Source of the DNA: Pseudomonas hunanensis
GTDB taxonomy: Bacteria > Pseudomonadota > Gammaproteobacteria > Pseudomonadales > Pseudomonadaceae
Reading direction: 5' to 3'
NCBI RefSeq assembly: GCF_013393325.1
Contig: NZ_QJRC01000071.1
Span: forward strand, 186,001 to 250,000
DNA: 64,000 bases
Under the pieces are notes generated by a model that saw only the letters and a program-made list of their open reading frames with translations, searched no databases and was not told the DNA's origin. Positions 54,610 through 64,000 of the stretch are shown here, piece after piece. The position numbers were made by a program, and so were the translations under genes. Position 1 is the first letter of the stretch. Each line of letters starts with the position of its first letter.

Positions 54610-55511
54610 AGATCGCTGTGCTGTCGCGCAATCCGCGTCTGTATTCCACCCGCCGCCTGGTCGAAGCCGGTATCCAGCGTGGCCACGAAATGGTGGTGAT
54701 CGATACCCTGCGGGCCTACATGAACATTGCCAGCCACAAGCCGCAGATCCACTATCGCGGCAAGCCGCTGGAAGGCTTCGATGCGGTGATCCCGCGCATC
54801 GGTGCTTCGGTTACCTTCTACGGCTGCGCAGTACTGCGCCAGTTCGAAATGATGGGCGTGTACCCACTCAACGAGTCGGTGGCCATTGCCCGCTCACGCG
54901 ACAAGCTGCGCTCGTTGCAGTTGTTGTCGCGGCGCGGCATCGGCCTGCCGATCACAGGCTTCGCCCACTCGCCGGACGACATCCCCGACCTGATCCAGAT
55001 GGTCAACGGTGCCCCTTTGGTGATCAAGGTGCTGGAAGGCACTCAAGGCATCGGCGTGGTGCTGTGCGAAACCACCCAGGCGGCCGAGTCAGTGATCGAA
55101 GCGTTCATGGGCCTCAAACAGAACATCATGGTTCAGGAGTACATCAAAGAGGCCGGTGGCGCCGACATTCGCTGCTTCGTGGTGGGCGACAAGGTGATTG
55201 CCTCGATGAAGCGTCAGGCCAAGCCGGGCGAGTTTCGCTCCAACCTGCACCGTGGTGGCGTTGCCAGCCTGATCAAGATAACCCCTGAAGAGCGGATTAC
55301 CGCGATTCGCGCGGCCAAGGTGATGGGGCTGAGCGTGGCGGGTGTGGATATCCTGCGCTCCAACCATGGGCCGCTGGTGATGGAGGTGAACTCGTCGCCG
55401 GGGCTGGAAGGCATTGAAGTGACCACCGGCAAGAACGTGGCCGGGATGATCATCGAACACCTGGAGAAGAATGGCGGGCCGAATCAGACCCGGACCAAGG
55501 GCAAAGGCTGA
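54606..55511 (+). CDS. rimK: RimK, S6 glutamate ligase
   Basis: A 301-residue ATP-grasp ligase that adds glutamates to the C terminus of ribosomal protein S6, modulating translation. N-terminal [22 protein letters not shown], the lid and grasp motifs [33 protein letters not shown] and metal-binding [13 protein letters not shown] are intact. ATG at 54606 overlaps the rimB stop (ATGA), showing translational coupling of writer and eraser. It is convergent with envZ across a small hairpin at 55518-55538. Confidence 0.96.
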   Translation: MKIAVLSRNPRLYSTRRLVEAGIQRGHEMVVIDTLRAYMNIASHKPQIHYRGKPLEGFDAVIPRIGASVTFYGCAVLRQFEMMGVYPLNESVAIARSRDKLRSLQLLSRRGIGLPITGFAHSPDDIPDLIQMVNGAPLVIKVLEGTQGIGVVLCETTQAAESVIEAFMGLKQNIMVQEYIKEAGGADIRCFVVGDKVIASMKRQAKPGEFRSNLHRGGVASLIKITPEERITAIRAAKVMGLSVAGVDILRSNHGPLVMEVNSSPGLEGIEVTTGKNVAGMIIEHLEKNGGPNQTRTKGKG

Positions 55512-55517
55512 GATTTT

Positions 55518-55538
55518 TGGGGCCGCTTTGCGGCCCCA
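55518..55538. repeat. Hairpin between convergent rimK and envZ
   Basis: TGGGGCCGC (55518-55526) pairs with GCGGCCCCA (55530-55538) around TTT. It is preceded by TTTTT on the plus strand but not followed by Ts, so termination efficiency is doubtful. Confidence 0.6.
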
Positions 55539-55542
55539 GCAA

Positions 55543-56856
55543 TCACACGGCATTACGCGGTAGCAGCAGCCCCAATGGCAGCCTGACCCGCGCTTCGATC
55601 CCGCCACCAGACCGGTTACGCAATTCCACATTCCCGCCATGCTGCGCCGCGATCCGTTTGACGATCGCCAGCCCCAGGCCTGTGCCCTTGCCACCCCGCG
55701 CCCGGTCACCACGAATGAACGGGTTGAAGATGGTTTCCAACTCCGACTCGTCGATCCCGGTGCCGCGGTCCAGCACGCTCAGCACCACGTACGGCGCACT
55801 TTCGTCACCCGACACATAGGCCGCCACCTCGACCCCCTTGCCAGCATGGTGCAAGGCGTTGCCGATCAGGTTGCCCAACATGCGCTTGAGCGAAACCCGG
55901 CGCAGCGGGAACGGTGGAATCGGCTCCAGGCACAGGCGCACGCGCTCTTGTGGCTGGTTGTACGGCGCCACCACCTCGCGTACCAGGTCAGCCAGGTCGA
56001 CCTCTTCCACCGGTTCGTCACGGCCATCGCGGATAAACGCCAGGAACTGATCGAGAATCGCGTCCATGTCCTCGATATCGCGGACCATGTCGTCACTCAA
56101 ATCGCTGTCGCTGTTCAGCAGTGACAACGACAGCCGCAGACGTGTCAGCGGTGTGCGCAGGTCATGGGAAACCCCAGCCAACATCAGCTCGCGCTCGCGC
56201 CCGGCCTGCTCGACATCCTCGGCCATCTGGTTGAAGGCCTTGTACACCTCGGTCATCTCGCTGGGCGTATCGCTGATCGGCAGGCGCACACTGCGCCCCT
56301 GGCCAAGCTGGCGAGCGGCAAACACCAGGCGCTTGAGCGGCTGGTTCAGCTGGCGCACGAAAATCCACGCCGAAGCGGTAGACAACAGGCCGATGGCCAG
56401 GAACCAGCCCAGCACGTTCCAGATTTTCTGCCCACGCAACGGGTGCGGGTACAGCGGCACTTTCAGCCAACCAGGCCCAAGGCTTGGCGCGTTGACCCAC
56501 AACGCTGGCGGCGCGTGAATGCGCAGCCGAACTTCGGTGTCGTCACCCAGTTCGGCCTGCATCTGCCGTTGGTAGATTTCGCTGTAGGGCCAGTGCTGCT
56601 CCCCTTCGGGCACGCCCGAGCCGGTCACGCGGATAAGGCCTGCCGCCTCGGCGATCTTGTCGCGGTTTTCTTCGTCGGCGGCCCAATAGGCGCGCAAGGT
56701 CAGCGCTACCCCGTGGCTGTACTGACGGTCGACCAGCACGTCCTCGTTCATCAGCAGGTAGACCAGGGTCAGCGCCTTGGAGAACAGGACGACGATCAAC
56801 ACCAGCCACAGGGTGCGGGCGAAGAAGCTTTGCGGAAACCAGACCGGTGTTTTCAT
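55543..56856 (-). CDS. envZ: EnvZ/AmgS-type sensor histidine kinase
   Basis: A 437-residue membrane kinase with TM1 at about 12-30, a periplasmic region of about 115 residues (HWPYSEIYQRQMQAELGDDT), TM2 at about 150-170 and HAMP. The dimerisation box is LAGVSHDLRTPLTRLRLSL, the N-box MLGNLIGNALHHAG, and the G-boxes DRGTGIDESE and GKGTGLGLAIV. By synteny with tex and gshA it corresponds to AmgS of P. aeruginosa, which governs an envelope-stress response to misfolded membrane proteins. ompR precedes it by 13 bases. Confidence 0.92.
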   Translation of the reverse strand: MKTPVWFPQSFFARTLWLVLIVVLFSKALTLVYLLMNEDVLVDRQYSHGVALTLRAYWAADEENRDKIAEAAGLIRVTGSGVPEGEQHWPYSEIYQRQMQAELGDDTEVRLRIHAPPALWVNAPSLGPGWLKVPLYPHPLRGQKIWNVLGWFLAIGLLSTASAWIFVRQLNQPLKRLVFAARQLGQGRSVRLPISDTPSEMTEVYKAFNQMAEDVEQAGRERELMLAGVSHDLRTPLTRLRLSLSLLNSDSDLSDDMVRDIEDMDAILDQFLAFIRDGRDEPVEEVDLADLVREVVAPYNQPQERVRLCLEPIPPFPLRRVSLKRMLGNLIGNALHHAGKGVEVAAYVSGDESAPYVVLSVLDRGTGIDESELETIFNPFIRGDRARGGKGTGLGLAIVKRIAAQHGGNVELRNRSGGGIEARVRLPLGLLLPRNAV

Positions 56857-56869
56857 GAAGGGCGCGGCA

Positions 56870-57610
56870 TCATTTACCGGCGTTTCCGTCCGGTACGAAC
56901 ACGTAGCCCACGCCCCATACGGTCTGGATGTAACGCGGCTTGGACGGGTCCGGTTCGATCATGCGGCGCAGGCGCGAGATCTGCACGTCGATGGAGCGCT
57001 CCAGTGCATCCCACTCACGGCCACGGGCCAGGTTCATCAGCTTGTCGCGGGTCAACGGCTCGCGGGCGTGCATCACCAGGGCCTTGAGTACGGCGAATTC
57101 ACCGGTGGTGAGCATGTGCACTTCGTCGCCACGCTTGAGTTCGCGGGTGGCCAGCGAAAGCTCGTAGTCGCCGAAGGTGACCGACTCGTCTTCGCTGCCC
57201 GGCGCACCCGGTACGCTGGGCGCCTGGCGACGCAGCACAGCCTTGACCCGCGCCATCAGTTCGTCCGGGTTGAAGGGTTTGCCCAGGTAGTCGTCGGCAC
57301 CCAGTTCCAGGCCTTTGATGCGGCTGAGCTCATCGCCCTTGGCGGTCAGCATGATGATCGGGATCTGGTTGTTCTGCTGGCGCAGGCGCTTGCACGCAGA
57401 CAGGCCATCCTCACCTGGCAGCATCAGGTCGAGTACCACCAGGTTGAACACTTCGCGCTGCAACAGACGGTCCATCTGCTCGGTGTTGGGCACCGCGCGG
57501 GCACGGTAGCCCTTGCTGGTGAAGAAACGTTCCAGCAGGCTGCTCAGCCCCGGATCGTCGTCGACGATGAGAATCTTGTCACCTTCAGCGGTGTTTGGCG
57601 TGCCGGTCAT
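56870..57610 (-). CDS. ompR: OmpR/AmgR-type response regulator
   Basis: A 246-residue regulator with a receiver (IVDDDPG pocket, phospho-acceptor Asp61 in [11 protein letters not shown], Lys in [11 protein letters not shown]) and a winged-helix domain ([51 protein letters not shown]). It is the first gene of an ompR-envZ operon and divergent from tex. Function follows from synteny with AmgR: control of envelope stress and aminoglycoside tolerance genes. This is inference for this strain. Confidence 0.94.
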   Translation of the reverse strand: MTGTPNTAEGDKILIVDDDPGLSSLLERFFTSKGYRARAVPNTEQMDRLLQREVFNLVVLDLMLPGEDGLSACKRLRQQNNQIPIIMLTAKGDELSRIKGLELGADDYLGKPFNPDELMARVKAVLRRQAPSVPGAPGSEDESVTFGDYELSLATRELKRGDEVHMLTTGEFAVLKALVMHAREPLTRDKLMNLARGREWDALERSIDVQISRLRRMIEPDPSKPRYIQTVWGVGYVFVPDGNAGK

Positions 57611-57827
57611 GAATAACTCCTCTGATTTCGCCGCGCATTATGGCGTAGCCATTGCTGCACGTTGCGTGAGCATTGTTAGCAGATTTTTCCCCCGGCGCCA
57701 GTTCCGGCTGGCCGGGCGCCATCACCGCAAGGCGTTTGCGATGGGTATAATGCGCGCCTTTCATCCAGCGCCGCCGGGCGAAAAGCCCACAGGCGACCCC
57801 CGTATTCACAAATGTCAGGTGGTTTAC

Positions 57828-60152
57828 ATGGACAGCATCAACAGCCGTATCGCCGAGGAACTGGGCGTACGCCCCCAGCAGGTCGAGGCGGCCGTGGGCC
57901 TGTTGGACGAAGGCTCGACCGTGCCCTTCATCGCCCGTTACCGCAAGGAAGTGACCGGTAGCCTGGACGATACCCAGTTGCGCCATCTGGAAGAACGCCT
58001 GCGCTACCTGCGCGAACTCGACGAGCGCCGCGCCAGCATCCTGTCCAGCATCGAGGAGCAGGGCAAGCTGACCCCGGAACTGGCCCGCGAGATCAAGCTG
58101 GCCGACACCAAGACCCGACTCGAAGACCTGTACCTGCCGTACAAGCAGAAGCGTCGCACCAAGGGCCAGATCGCCCTGGAAGCCGGCCTTGGCGAGCTGG
58201 CCGACGGCCTGTTCAACGACCCCACCCTGGCACCGGAAAGCGAAGCCGCACGCTTCGTCGACGCCGAAAAGGGCGTGGCCGACGTCAAGGCGGCACTGGA
58301 AGGCGCCAAGTACATCCTGATGGAGCGCTTTGCCGAAGACGCCGCCCTGCTCGACAAGCTGCGCAGTTTCCTCAAGCAGGAAGCCGTGCTCAGCGCCCGC
58401 CTGGTGGCCGGCAAGGAAGAAGAAGGCGCCAAGTTCCGCGATTACTTCGCCCACGACGAACTGCTGCGCACTGCGCCGTCGCACCGTGCGCTGGCCATCT
58501 TCCGCGGGCGCAATGAAGGTGTTTTGAGCGCATCGCTCAAGGTCGGCGAAGAGCTGCCCGGTACCCTGCACCCATGCGAACTGATGATCGGCAGCCACGT
58601 CGGCATCGAAAACCGCGGCCGCCCGGCCGACAAATGGCTGGGCGAAGTGGTGCGCTGGACCTGGAAGGTCAAGCTGTATACCCACCTGGAAACCGACCTG
58701 TTCGGCGAGCTGCGGGACAACGCCGAAGGCGAAGCGATCAACGTGTTCGCCCACAACCTGCACGACCTGCTGCTGGCCGCCCCGGCTGGCCCACGTGCTA
58801 CCCTGGGCTTTGACCCGGGCCTGCGCACAGGCTGCAAGATCGCCGTGGTCGATGCCACCGGCAAGCTGCTGGACTACACCACGGTCTACCCGCACGCGCC
58901 GAAGAACGACTGGGACCGCACCCTTTCCGTCATGGCCGCACTGTGCGCCAAGCACTCGGTGGAACTGATCGCTATCGGCAACGGCACCGCCAGCCGTGAA
59001 AGCGACAAGCTGGTGGCCGAGCTGGTTAAAAAATACCCAGCACTGAAGATCACCAAGATCATGGTCTCCGAAGCCGGCGCGTCGGTGTATTCGGCCTCGG
59101 AACTGGCCGCCCGCGAGTTCCCGGACCTGGACGTGTCGATCCGTGGTGCCGTGTCGATTGCTCGCCGCCTGCAGGACCCGCTGGCCGAGCTGGTGAAAAT
59201 CGACCCGAAATCCATCGGTGTCGGCCAGTACCAGCACGACGTGTCCCAGCTGAAACTGGCGCGTGGCCTGGACGCCGTGGTCGAGGACTGCGTGAACGCC
59301 GTGGGTGTGGACGTGAACACCGCCTCGGTGGCGCTGCTGACCCGTATCTCCGGCCTCAACGCCACGCTGGCACAGAACATCGTTGCCCACCGCGATGCCA
59401 ACGGCCCCTTCGCCACCCGTGCAGCGCTGAAAAAGGTCAGCCGCCTGGGTGAAAAAACCTTCGAGCAAGCCGCCGGCTTCCTGCGTGTGATGAACGGCGA
59501 CAACCCGCTGGACGCCTCTGCGGTGCACCCTGAGGCCTACCCGCTGGTGCAGCGCATCGCCGCCGACACCGAGCGCGACATTCGCTCGCTGATTGGCGAC
59601 AGCAGCTTCCTCAAGCGTTTGGACCCGAAGAAGTTCACCGACGAGTCCTTCGGCCTGCCGACCGTCACCGACATCCTGCAAGAGCTGGACAAGCCTGGTC
59701 GCGACCCACGCCCCGAGTTCAAGACCGCCACCTTCCAGGACGGCGTCGAAGACCTCAAGGACCTCGAACCCGGCATGATCCTGGAAGGCGTGGTGACCAA
59801 CGTCACCAACTTCGGCGCCTTCGTCGACATCGGTGTGCACCAGGACGGCCTGGTACACATCTCGGCACTGTCGGAGAAGTTCATCAAAGACCCGCGTGAA
59901 GCGGTCAAGGCCGGCGATGTGGTCAAGGTCAAAGTCATGGAAGTGGATATCCCGCGCAAGCGCGTCGGCCTGTCCATGCGCATGAGCGACACCCCCGGCG
60001 AAAAGGTCGAAGGCAACCGTGGCGGCAATCGTGGCAATGGCGGCAACCGCCAGCAGCAGGCCCCGCGCCAGCGTGAAACCACCACTGCCGCACCGGCCAA
60101 CAATGCCATGGCCTCCCTGTTCGCCAACGCCAAGCAGTTGAAGAAGAAGTGA
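57828..60152 (+). CDS. tex: Tex, S1-domain transcription accessory protein
   Basis: A 774-residue RNA-binding protein. Domains in order: N-terminal helical Tex domain ([17 protein letters not shown] near 35), YqgF/RuvX-like nuclease-like domain ([21 protein letters not shown] near 325), helix-hairpin-helix repeats ([20 protein letters not shown]), and an S1 domain ([20 protein letters not shown]). The C terminus is rich in Gly, Asn, Gln and Arg and probably disordered. The ORF is open 105 codons upstream, but ATG at 57828 ([14 protein letters not shown]) is the family start. A PaaI-type gene overlaps its stop. Confidence 0.95.
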   Translation: MDSINSRIAEELGVRPQQVEAAVGLLDEGSTVPFIARYRKEVTGSLDDTQLRHLEERLRYLRELDERRASILSSIEEQGKLTPELAREIKLADTKTRLEDLYLPYKQKRRTKGQIALEAGLGELADGLFNDPTLAPESEAARFVDAEKGVADVKAALEGAKYILMERFAEDAALLDKLRSFLKQEAVLSARLVAGKEEEGAKFRDYFAHDELLRTAPSHRALAIFRGRNEGVLSASLKVGEELPGTLHPCELMIGSHVGIENRGRPADKWLGEVVRWTWKVKLYTHLETDLFGELRDNAEGEAINVFAHNLHDLLLAAPAGPRATLGFDPGLRTGCKIAVVDATGKLLDYTTVYPHAPKNDWDRTLSVMAALCAKHSVELIAIGNGTASRESDKLVAELVKKYPALKITKIMVSEAGASVYSASELAAREFPDLDVSIRGAVSIARRLQDPLAELVKIDPKSIGVGQYQHDVSQLKLARGLDAVVEDCVNAVGVDVNTASVALLTRISGLNATLAQNIVAHRDANGPFATRAALKKVSRLGEKTFEQAAGFLRVMNGDNPLDASAVHPEAYPLVQRIAADTERDIRSLIGDSSFLKRLDPKKFTDESFGLPTVTDILQELDKPGRDPRPEFKTATFQDGVEDLKDLEPGMILEGVVTNVTNFGAFVDIGVHQDGLVHISALSEKFIKDPREAVKAGDVVKVKVMEVDIPRKRVGLSMRMSDTPGEKVEGNRGGNRGNGGNRQQQAPRQRETTTAAPANNAMASLFANAKQLKKK

Positions 60153-60535
60153 TGGACGTACCGCGCGAATACGTCGAAAGCGCCTTCAGCCAACTGCTGG
60201 GCTGCCGCCTGCAACGCCTGGATACCGGTGTTGCCGAGGTGGCCCTGGCCCTCGAGCCGCACTTGCGCAACCGTGGCCAGAAGCTGCACGGCGGGGCCAT
60301 CTTCAGCCTGGTGGACATCGCCATGGGCCTGGCCTGCTCGGCCAGCCATGGCTTTGACCAGCAAAGCGTCACCATCGAGTGCAAGATCAACTACATGCGC
60401 GCCGTCAGCGACGGTGACGTGCTGTGTACCGCCCGTGTACTGCACGCCGGGCGGCGCACCCTGGTGGTCGACGCTGACGTAGTCCAGGGCGACAAGCTGG
60501 TGGCAAAAGCGCAAGGAACCTTCGCGGTTCTCTAG
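60149..60535 (+). CDS. PaaI-family thioesterase
   Basis: A 128-residue hotdog-fold thioesterase. The active-site segment [20 protein letters not shown] (HGG with downstream Asp) is diagnostic of the PaaI/YbdB group, followed by [18 protein letters not shown]. The substrate is an unidentified acyl- or aryl-CoA. The ATG overlaps the tex stop by four bases, so it is in the tex transcript, the same order as in P. aeruginosa upstream of gshA. Confidence 0.9.
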   Translation: MMDVPREYVESAFSQLLGCRLQRLDTGVAEVALALEPHLRNRGQKLHGGAIFSLVDIAMGLACSASHGFDQQSVTIECKINYMRAVSDGDVLCTARVLHAGRRTLVVDADVVQGDKLVAKAQGTFAVL

Positions 60536-60688
60536 CTCACCAAGCCGTATCTGCGGTATTTTCAGCAGTGCGCTGGCACTGCTGGATCCGCGTAAACCAG
60601 GCGACAACGCCAGTTCCTTTCTTCCTACCCTTGTAGACCGTTATCTCTACCCCCATATTGGGGCGACTGACGCGTGAAGGAATACATC

Positions 60689-62266
60689 TTGAGCGACCTC
60701 CTCAACCGCCGCCTGAGCCTGCTCGGCGCCAATCTCCCCCTGCTCAAGCAGTGCCTGCACGGCATTGAGCGCGAATGCCTGCGCGTGACCGACGAAGGTC
60801 GCCTGGCCCAGACCCCGCATCCGGACGCACTGGGATCGGCGCTGACCAACGAGCAGATCACCACCGATTATTCCGAGTCGCTGCTGGAGTTCATCACCCC
60901 AGCCCTGCCCGACCCGGCCAAGGTGCTCGAAAGCCTCGAAGAGACCCACCGTTTCGTCTACAGCAAGCTGGGCGACGAATACCTGTGGAGCCCGTCGATG
61001 CCGTGCACGCTACCGGCCGAGGAGGACATCCCGATCGCCGAGTACGGCACCTCGAACATCGGCAAGCTCAAGCACGTCTACCGCAAGGGCCTGGCCCTTC
61101 GCTACGGCCGCACCATGCAGTGCATTGCCGGTATCCATTACAACTTCTCGCTGCCCGAGGCGCTTTGGCCCCTGCTGCGCGAAGCCGAAGGCAGCACTGA
61201 AGACGACCGCGACTACCAGTCGTCGGCCTACATCGCGCTGATCCGCAACTTCCGCCGCTACAGCTGGCTGCTGATGTACCTGTTCGGCGCCTCGCCGGCC
61301 CTGGACAAAGGCTTTTTGCGTGGCCGCCCGCACCAGCTCGAAGAGCTGGACGCCGAGACCCTGTTCCTGCCCTACGCCACCAGCCTGCGCATGAGCGACC
61401 TGGGCTACCAGAGCAACGCCCAGGCCGGCCTTACGCCGTGTTACAACAACCTGGCCAGCTACACCGACAGCCTGCGCAAAGCAGTGGGCACGCCCTACCC
61501 GCCTTACGTTGAAGTCGGCACGCATGTGGACGGCGAATGGGTGCAGCTGAACACCAACATCCTGCAGATCGAAAACGAGTACTACTCGAACATTCGCCCC
61601 AAGCGCGTCACCTACACCGGCGAACGGCCGATCCAGGCCCTGACCTCGCGGGGCGTGCAGTATGTAGAGGTGCGTTGCCTGGACATCAACCCGTTCCTGC
61701 CCGTGGGCATCGACCTGACCGAAGCGCGCTTCCTCGATGCGTTCCTGCTGTTCTGCGCCCTGGAAGAAAGCCCGCAGCTGGACAACGGCGAGTGCGGCCA
61801 GTGCACCGACAACTTCTTGACCGTGGTCAAGGAAGGCCGTCGTCCGGGGCTCGAGCTGCACCGCGATGGCCAGCCTATCGGCCTGAAAGACTGGGCCAGC
61901 GAGCTGATCGAGCGTATCCGCCAGTTGGCCGACCTGCTCGACCAGGCCCAAGGTGGCGAAGCCCACGCCAAAGCCCTGGATGCCCAGCAGGCCAAGGTCG
62001 ACGATACCTCGCTGACCCCATCGGCCCAGGTGCTGGCACGCATGACCGAACATGACGAAAGTTTCGTCCAGTTCTCGCTGCGCCAAAGCCGTATCCACGC
62101 CGAAACATTCCGCGAGCAACCGCTGAGCAGCGAAAAGCAGCAGGCATTCGAAACGCTGGCCCGCGAGTCGCTTGCCAGGCAATCAGAGCTGGAGCAAGAC
62201 GAAGTCGGCGACTTTGACCTGTTCGTCGGTGCTTACCAGGCCAGCATCCTGGCAATCAGCAACTGA
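60689..62266 (+). CDS. gshA: GshA, glutamate-cysteine ligase
   Basis: A 525-residue type 1 ligase that makes gamma-glutamylcysteine, the first step of glutathione synthesis. [49 protein letters not shown] and [12 protein letters not shown] are hallmark blocks. No ATG fits: the TTG at 60689 has AAGGA seven bases upstream and begins the conserved [13 protein letters not shown], while a GTG at 60674 would add five residues. The stop shares a base with the TetR start, suggesting co-transcription. Confidence 0.94.
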   Translation: MSDLLNRRLSLLGANLPLLKQCLHGIERECLRVTDEGRLAQTPHPDALGSALTNEQITTDYSESLLEFITPALPDPAKVLESLEETHRFVYSKLGDEYLWSPSMPCTLPAEEDIPIAEYGTSNIGKLKHVYRKGLALRYGRTMQCIAGIHYNFSLPEALWPLLREAEGSTEDDRDYQSSAYIALIRNFRRYSWLLMYLFGASPALDKGFLRGRPHQLEELDAETLFLPYATSLRMSDLGYQSNAQAGLTPCYNNLASYTDSLRKAVGTPYPPYVEVGTHVDGEWVQLNTNILQIENEYYSNIRPKRVTYTGERPIQALTSRGVQYVEVRCLDINPFLPVGIDLTEARFLDAFLLFCALEESPQLDNGECGQCTDNFLTVVKEGRRPGLELHRDGQPIGLKDWASELIERIRQLADLLDQAQGGEAHAKALDAQQAKVDDTSLTPSAQVLARMTEHDESFVQFSLRQSRIHAETFREQPLSSEKQQAFETLARESLARQSELEQDEVGDFDLFVGAYQASILAISN

Positions 62267-62901
62267 TGAACCGCACCGCCACCCCACGCAAACCGCGCGC
62301 CAGCAGCCAAGCCAGGATCGAAGCGATCCTGGCGGCTGCGCGCGAGCTGCTGGCCGAACAAGGGGTAGCGGCACTGTCCATCTACAGCGTTGCCGAGCGG
62401 GCACAGATTCCACCGTCGTCGGTGTATCACTTTTTCGCCAGCGTACCTGCGTTGCTGGAAGCACTGACGGCCGACGTACACCGTGCGTTTCGCGAGGCCT
62501 TGAGTGCCCCCATCGACAGCCTTGCCTTCACGACCTGGCACCAACTGTCGCGGCTGATCGAGCAACGCATGCTCGCCATCTACAACGAAAATGCTGCTGC
62601 ACGCCAGTTGATCCTCGCCCAGCACGGGCTGAGTGAAGTGGTGCAGGCTGACCGCCAGCACGATATGGAACTGGGCGAACTGATGCACAGCCTGTTCGAC
62701 CGGCATTTCCAGCTGCCGGCGATGCCGGGCGATGTGGATGTGTTCGCGCTGGCCATGGAGCTGAGCGACCGTGTCTACGCTCGCTCAATGCAGCTGTTCG
62801 AACAGATCACGCCGCGCATGGCGGAAGAAGGCATGCGCGTGTTCGAAGCCTACCTGTCACTCTACCTGCCCCCCTTCCTGCCCAAGCGCAATGGCGCCTG
62901 A
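62266..62901 (+). CDS. TetR-family transcriptional regulator
   Basis: A 211-residue repressor. The N-terminal DNA-binding domain carries the helix-turn-helix LSIYSVAERAQIPPSSVYHF, preceded by SQARIEAILAAARELLAEQG. The C-terminal ligand domain is not classifiable by eye. The start ATG overlaps the gshA stop codon. Its target is unknown; its own operon and the downstream large gene are candidates. Confidence 0.9.
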   Translation: MNRTATPRKPRASSQARIEAILAAARELLAEQGVAALSIYSVAERAQIPPSSVYHFFASVPALLEALTADVHRAFREALSAPIDSLAFTTWHQLSRLIEQRMLAIYNENAAARQLILAQHGLSEVVQADRQHDMELGELMHSLFDRHFQLPAMPGDVDVFALAMELSDRVYARSMQLFEQITPRMAEEGMRVFEAYLSLYLPPFLPKRNGA

Positions 62902-62986
62902 CCCTAAACATCTACCACCCAGCAAAACCAAGTGATCGTTTCAATGAGGCTTGCGCTAGCGCGCCCCCTCAAAGAGACCATTGCTC

Positions 62987-64000
62987 ATGCCCACAGCCAG
63001 CAGTTCGCAAACCGATTACGTCAAAGCATTACCCCTGACAGACACAGACACCTTCGACCGCCAGCTAGCCGGCAGAGGCAACATGCTGGAGGCAGCCAGA
63101 CCCGCGCAGCGTCGTGCCGCCACTGCATTACGCAACCTGTTGAACGGTGCCCCCACCGTGAAACAAACACTGCAAGCCACGCTACACGCTCACCTCGGCA
63201 TCGACCCCTACACCTGCGGGCTGCAAGACCGCGACAGCCAGGTCACCCTGATGACTTTTGCCGCACGCCTGCTGGCCAGCCCACTATTCGCCACCGCCTA
63301 TACGACGTGGACCACATGGGGGTTGGACGACTCACAGGCGCAAACGAAATGGGCTGGCAGTGACTGGCTCAGCGAACTCGGCCCTGTAGTGAATGCAGCC
63401 CACTTTCAAGCCACCCATGACTACTGGAACGGCCGGATGCCGGGTACAACCCTCTCGCGCCAAAAACATGCAAGCAACCTGCTGCGCCAACACTTTAAGA
63501 GCAACCTGGATATAGCGTTTGGCACCGGCAAACTGGACATCGATAACTGGCAACAAGGCCATCAGCCTGACCTGCAATATGCTCAACTGGACTGCCAGCT
63601 TCCTAATGGCGCGAGCCTCACCAGCACGGCGGCATTGCTGATTGCACCTCAGCCGGAAGGTTCACGCTGGCTGATGTACAGACCGGGCGCGCGAACCCCG
63701 CTACTGACGTTCGACAATCAGCAAAGCCTGCGCAACTGGGTGCATCAGAACCATTTCTGGTTCTGGTCAGATCCGAGGTATTCGATCACCACGGGCTCGA
63801 ACGAAAACGTCATCGTCTCACCGATCGCGAACGATGGCTTCAGCGTGTTATTGGATGAGCACCTGCTGCGTATCCAGGCAATTTCCGACCATCTTTTATT
63901 CAAGGCCAGCAAAGAGCCTGCAACTCAGCCCCTGGATTGGAGTGACCTGCAGGATTGGGAAGCACAGCGAGGTTCGATCATTTCAGATTCCCTCGACGCC
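62987..64000 (+). CDS. Large DUF6543-like protein (N-terminal part, runs off the window)
   Basis: From an ATG at 62987 the frame stays open to the window's end (338 codons, no stop). The sequence is polar and without signal peptide: FDRQLAGRGNMLEAARPAQR, a middle stretch FAARLLASPLFATAYTTW and a long helical/beta region (LRQHFKSNLDIAFGTGKLD; MYRPGARTPLLTFDNQ). The pattern of Ser/Thr-x start, LLRQHFKSNLD and WMYRPG-type core recalls the DUF6543/dermonecrotic-toxin-domain proteins of pseudomonads, which usually exceed 1,000 residues. The role is unproven; a contact or injected toxin is possible. Confidence 0.65.
   Translation, partial: MPTASSSQTDYVKALPLTDTDTFDRQLAGRGNMLEAARPAQRRAATALRNLLNGAPTVKQTLQATLHAHLGIDPYTCGLQDRDSQVTLMTFAARLLASPLFATAYTTWTTWGLDDSQAQTKWAGSDWLSELGPVVNAAHFQATHDYWNGRMPGTTLSRQKHASNLLRQHFKSNLDIAFGTGKLDIDNWQQGHQPDLQYAQLDCQLPNGASLTSTAALLIAPQPEGSRWLMYRPGARTPLLTFDNQQSLRNWVHQNHFWFWSDPRYSITTGSNENVIVSPIANDGFSVLLDEHLLRIQAISDHLLFKASKEPATQPLDWSDLQDWEAQRGSIISDSLDA

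Noticed and set aside
57585..59858. A 757-codon open frame opposite tex
   Set aside because: Antisense shadow of the intact tex gene; composition follows the complementary codons and it has no family features.

Overview
The window is chromosomal DNA of a Pseudomonas, most likely the P. putida group. This is inferred from the GC-rich sequence, the gene order (hisB-hisH-hisA; pckA-hslO; rimK-envZ/ompR-tex-gshA) and the small hairpin repeats with TTCGCGGG/CCCGCGAA arms scattered between genes. No species was confirmed by a search.

Layout. 0-3.4 kb: end of a his operon (hisB, hisH, a DUF2164 gene, hisA start) and an oxalate/formate-type MFS transporter, all on the minus strand. 3.7-7.5 kb: AsmA-family protein, mutY and yggX, then tRNA-Phe. 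7.6-8.2 kb: a HigBA-type toxin-antitoxin pair. 8.4-11.3 kb: polyphosphate kinase 2, a small unknown protein and a GABA-type permease. 12.0-14.9 kb: a four-gene polar amino acid ABC importer. 15.0-17.0 kb: a methyltransferase, a small lipoprotein and tRNA-Thr.

17.0-25.8 kb is a genomic island. It starts at the 3' end of tRNA-Thr with a P4-type integrase, holds a second unrelated tyrosine recombinase, and ends at an imperfect copy of the tRNA 3' end. Its cargo, visibly AT-rich, is a tight three-gene operon: a NdpA/YejK-like (NA37) protein, an OLD/PtuA-like AAA ATPase and an HNH nuclease. ATPase plus HNH nuclease resembles the Septu anti-phage pair and the effector of retron Ec78. The NA37-like first gene is not part of those systems as I know them. 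This is the best candidate here for an undescribed defence system.

26-38 kb: a DUF3079 protein; a siderophore receptor divergent from an OmpR/EnvZ-type two-component system; an FMN-dependent glutamate-synthase-like enzyme; an OprD-family porin; a second siderophore receptor behind a Fur-like site; a small unknown ORF; agmatine deiminase. 38-46 kb: rmlC, dctB-dctD, a thioesterase, cysQ, nudE, a nucleotidase, a LysM/BON protein. 45-49 kb: fdhD with a YdeP-type molybdoenzyme, and a glycine-zipper protein. 49-57.6 kb: a thioesterase, pckA, hslO, a PAP2 phosphatase, hslR, rimB-rimK, and envZ-ompR (the AmgS-AmgR pair of P. aeruginosa by synteny). 57.8-64 kb: tex, a PaaI thioesterase, gshA, a TetR regulator, and the N-terminal part of a large DUF6543-like protein that runs off the window. 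Outside the island and the toxin-antitoxin pair the content is ordinary pseudomonad core genome.
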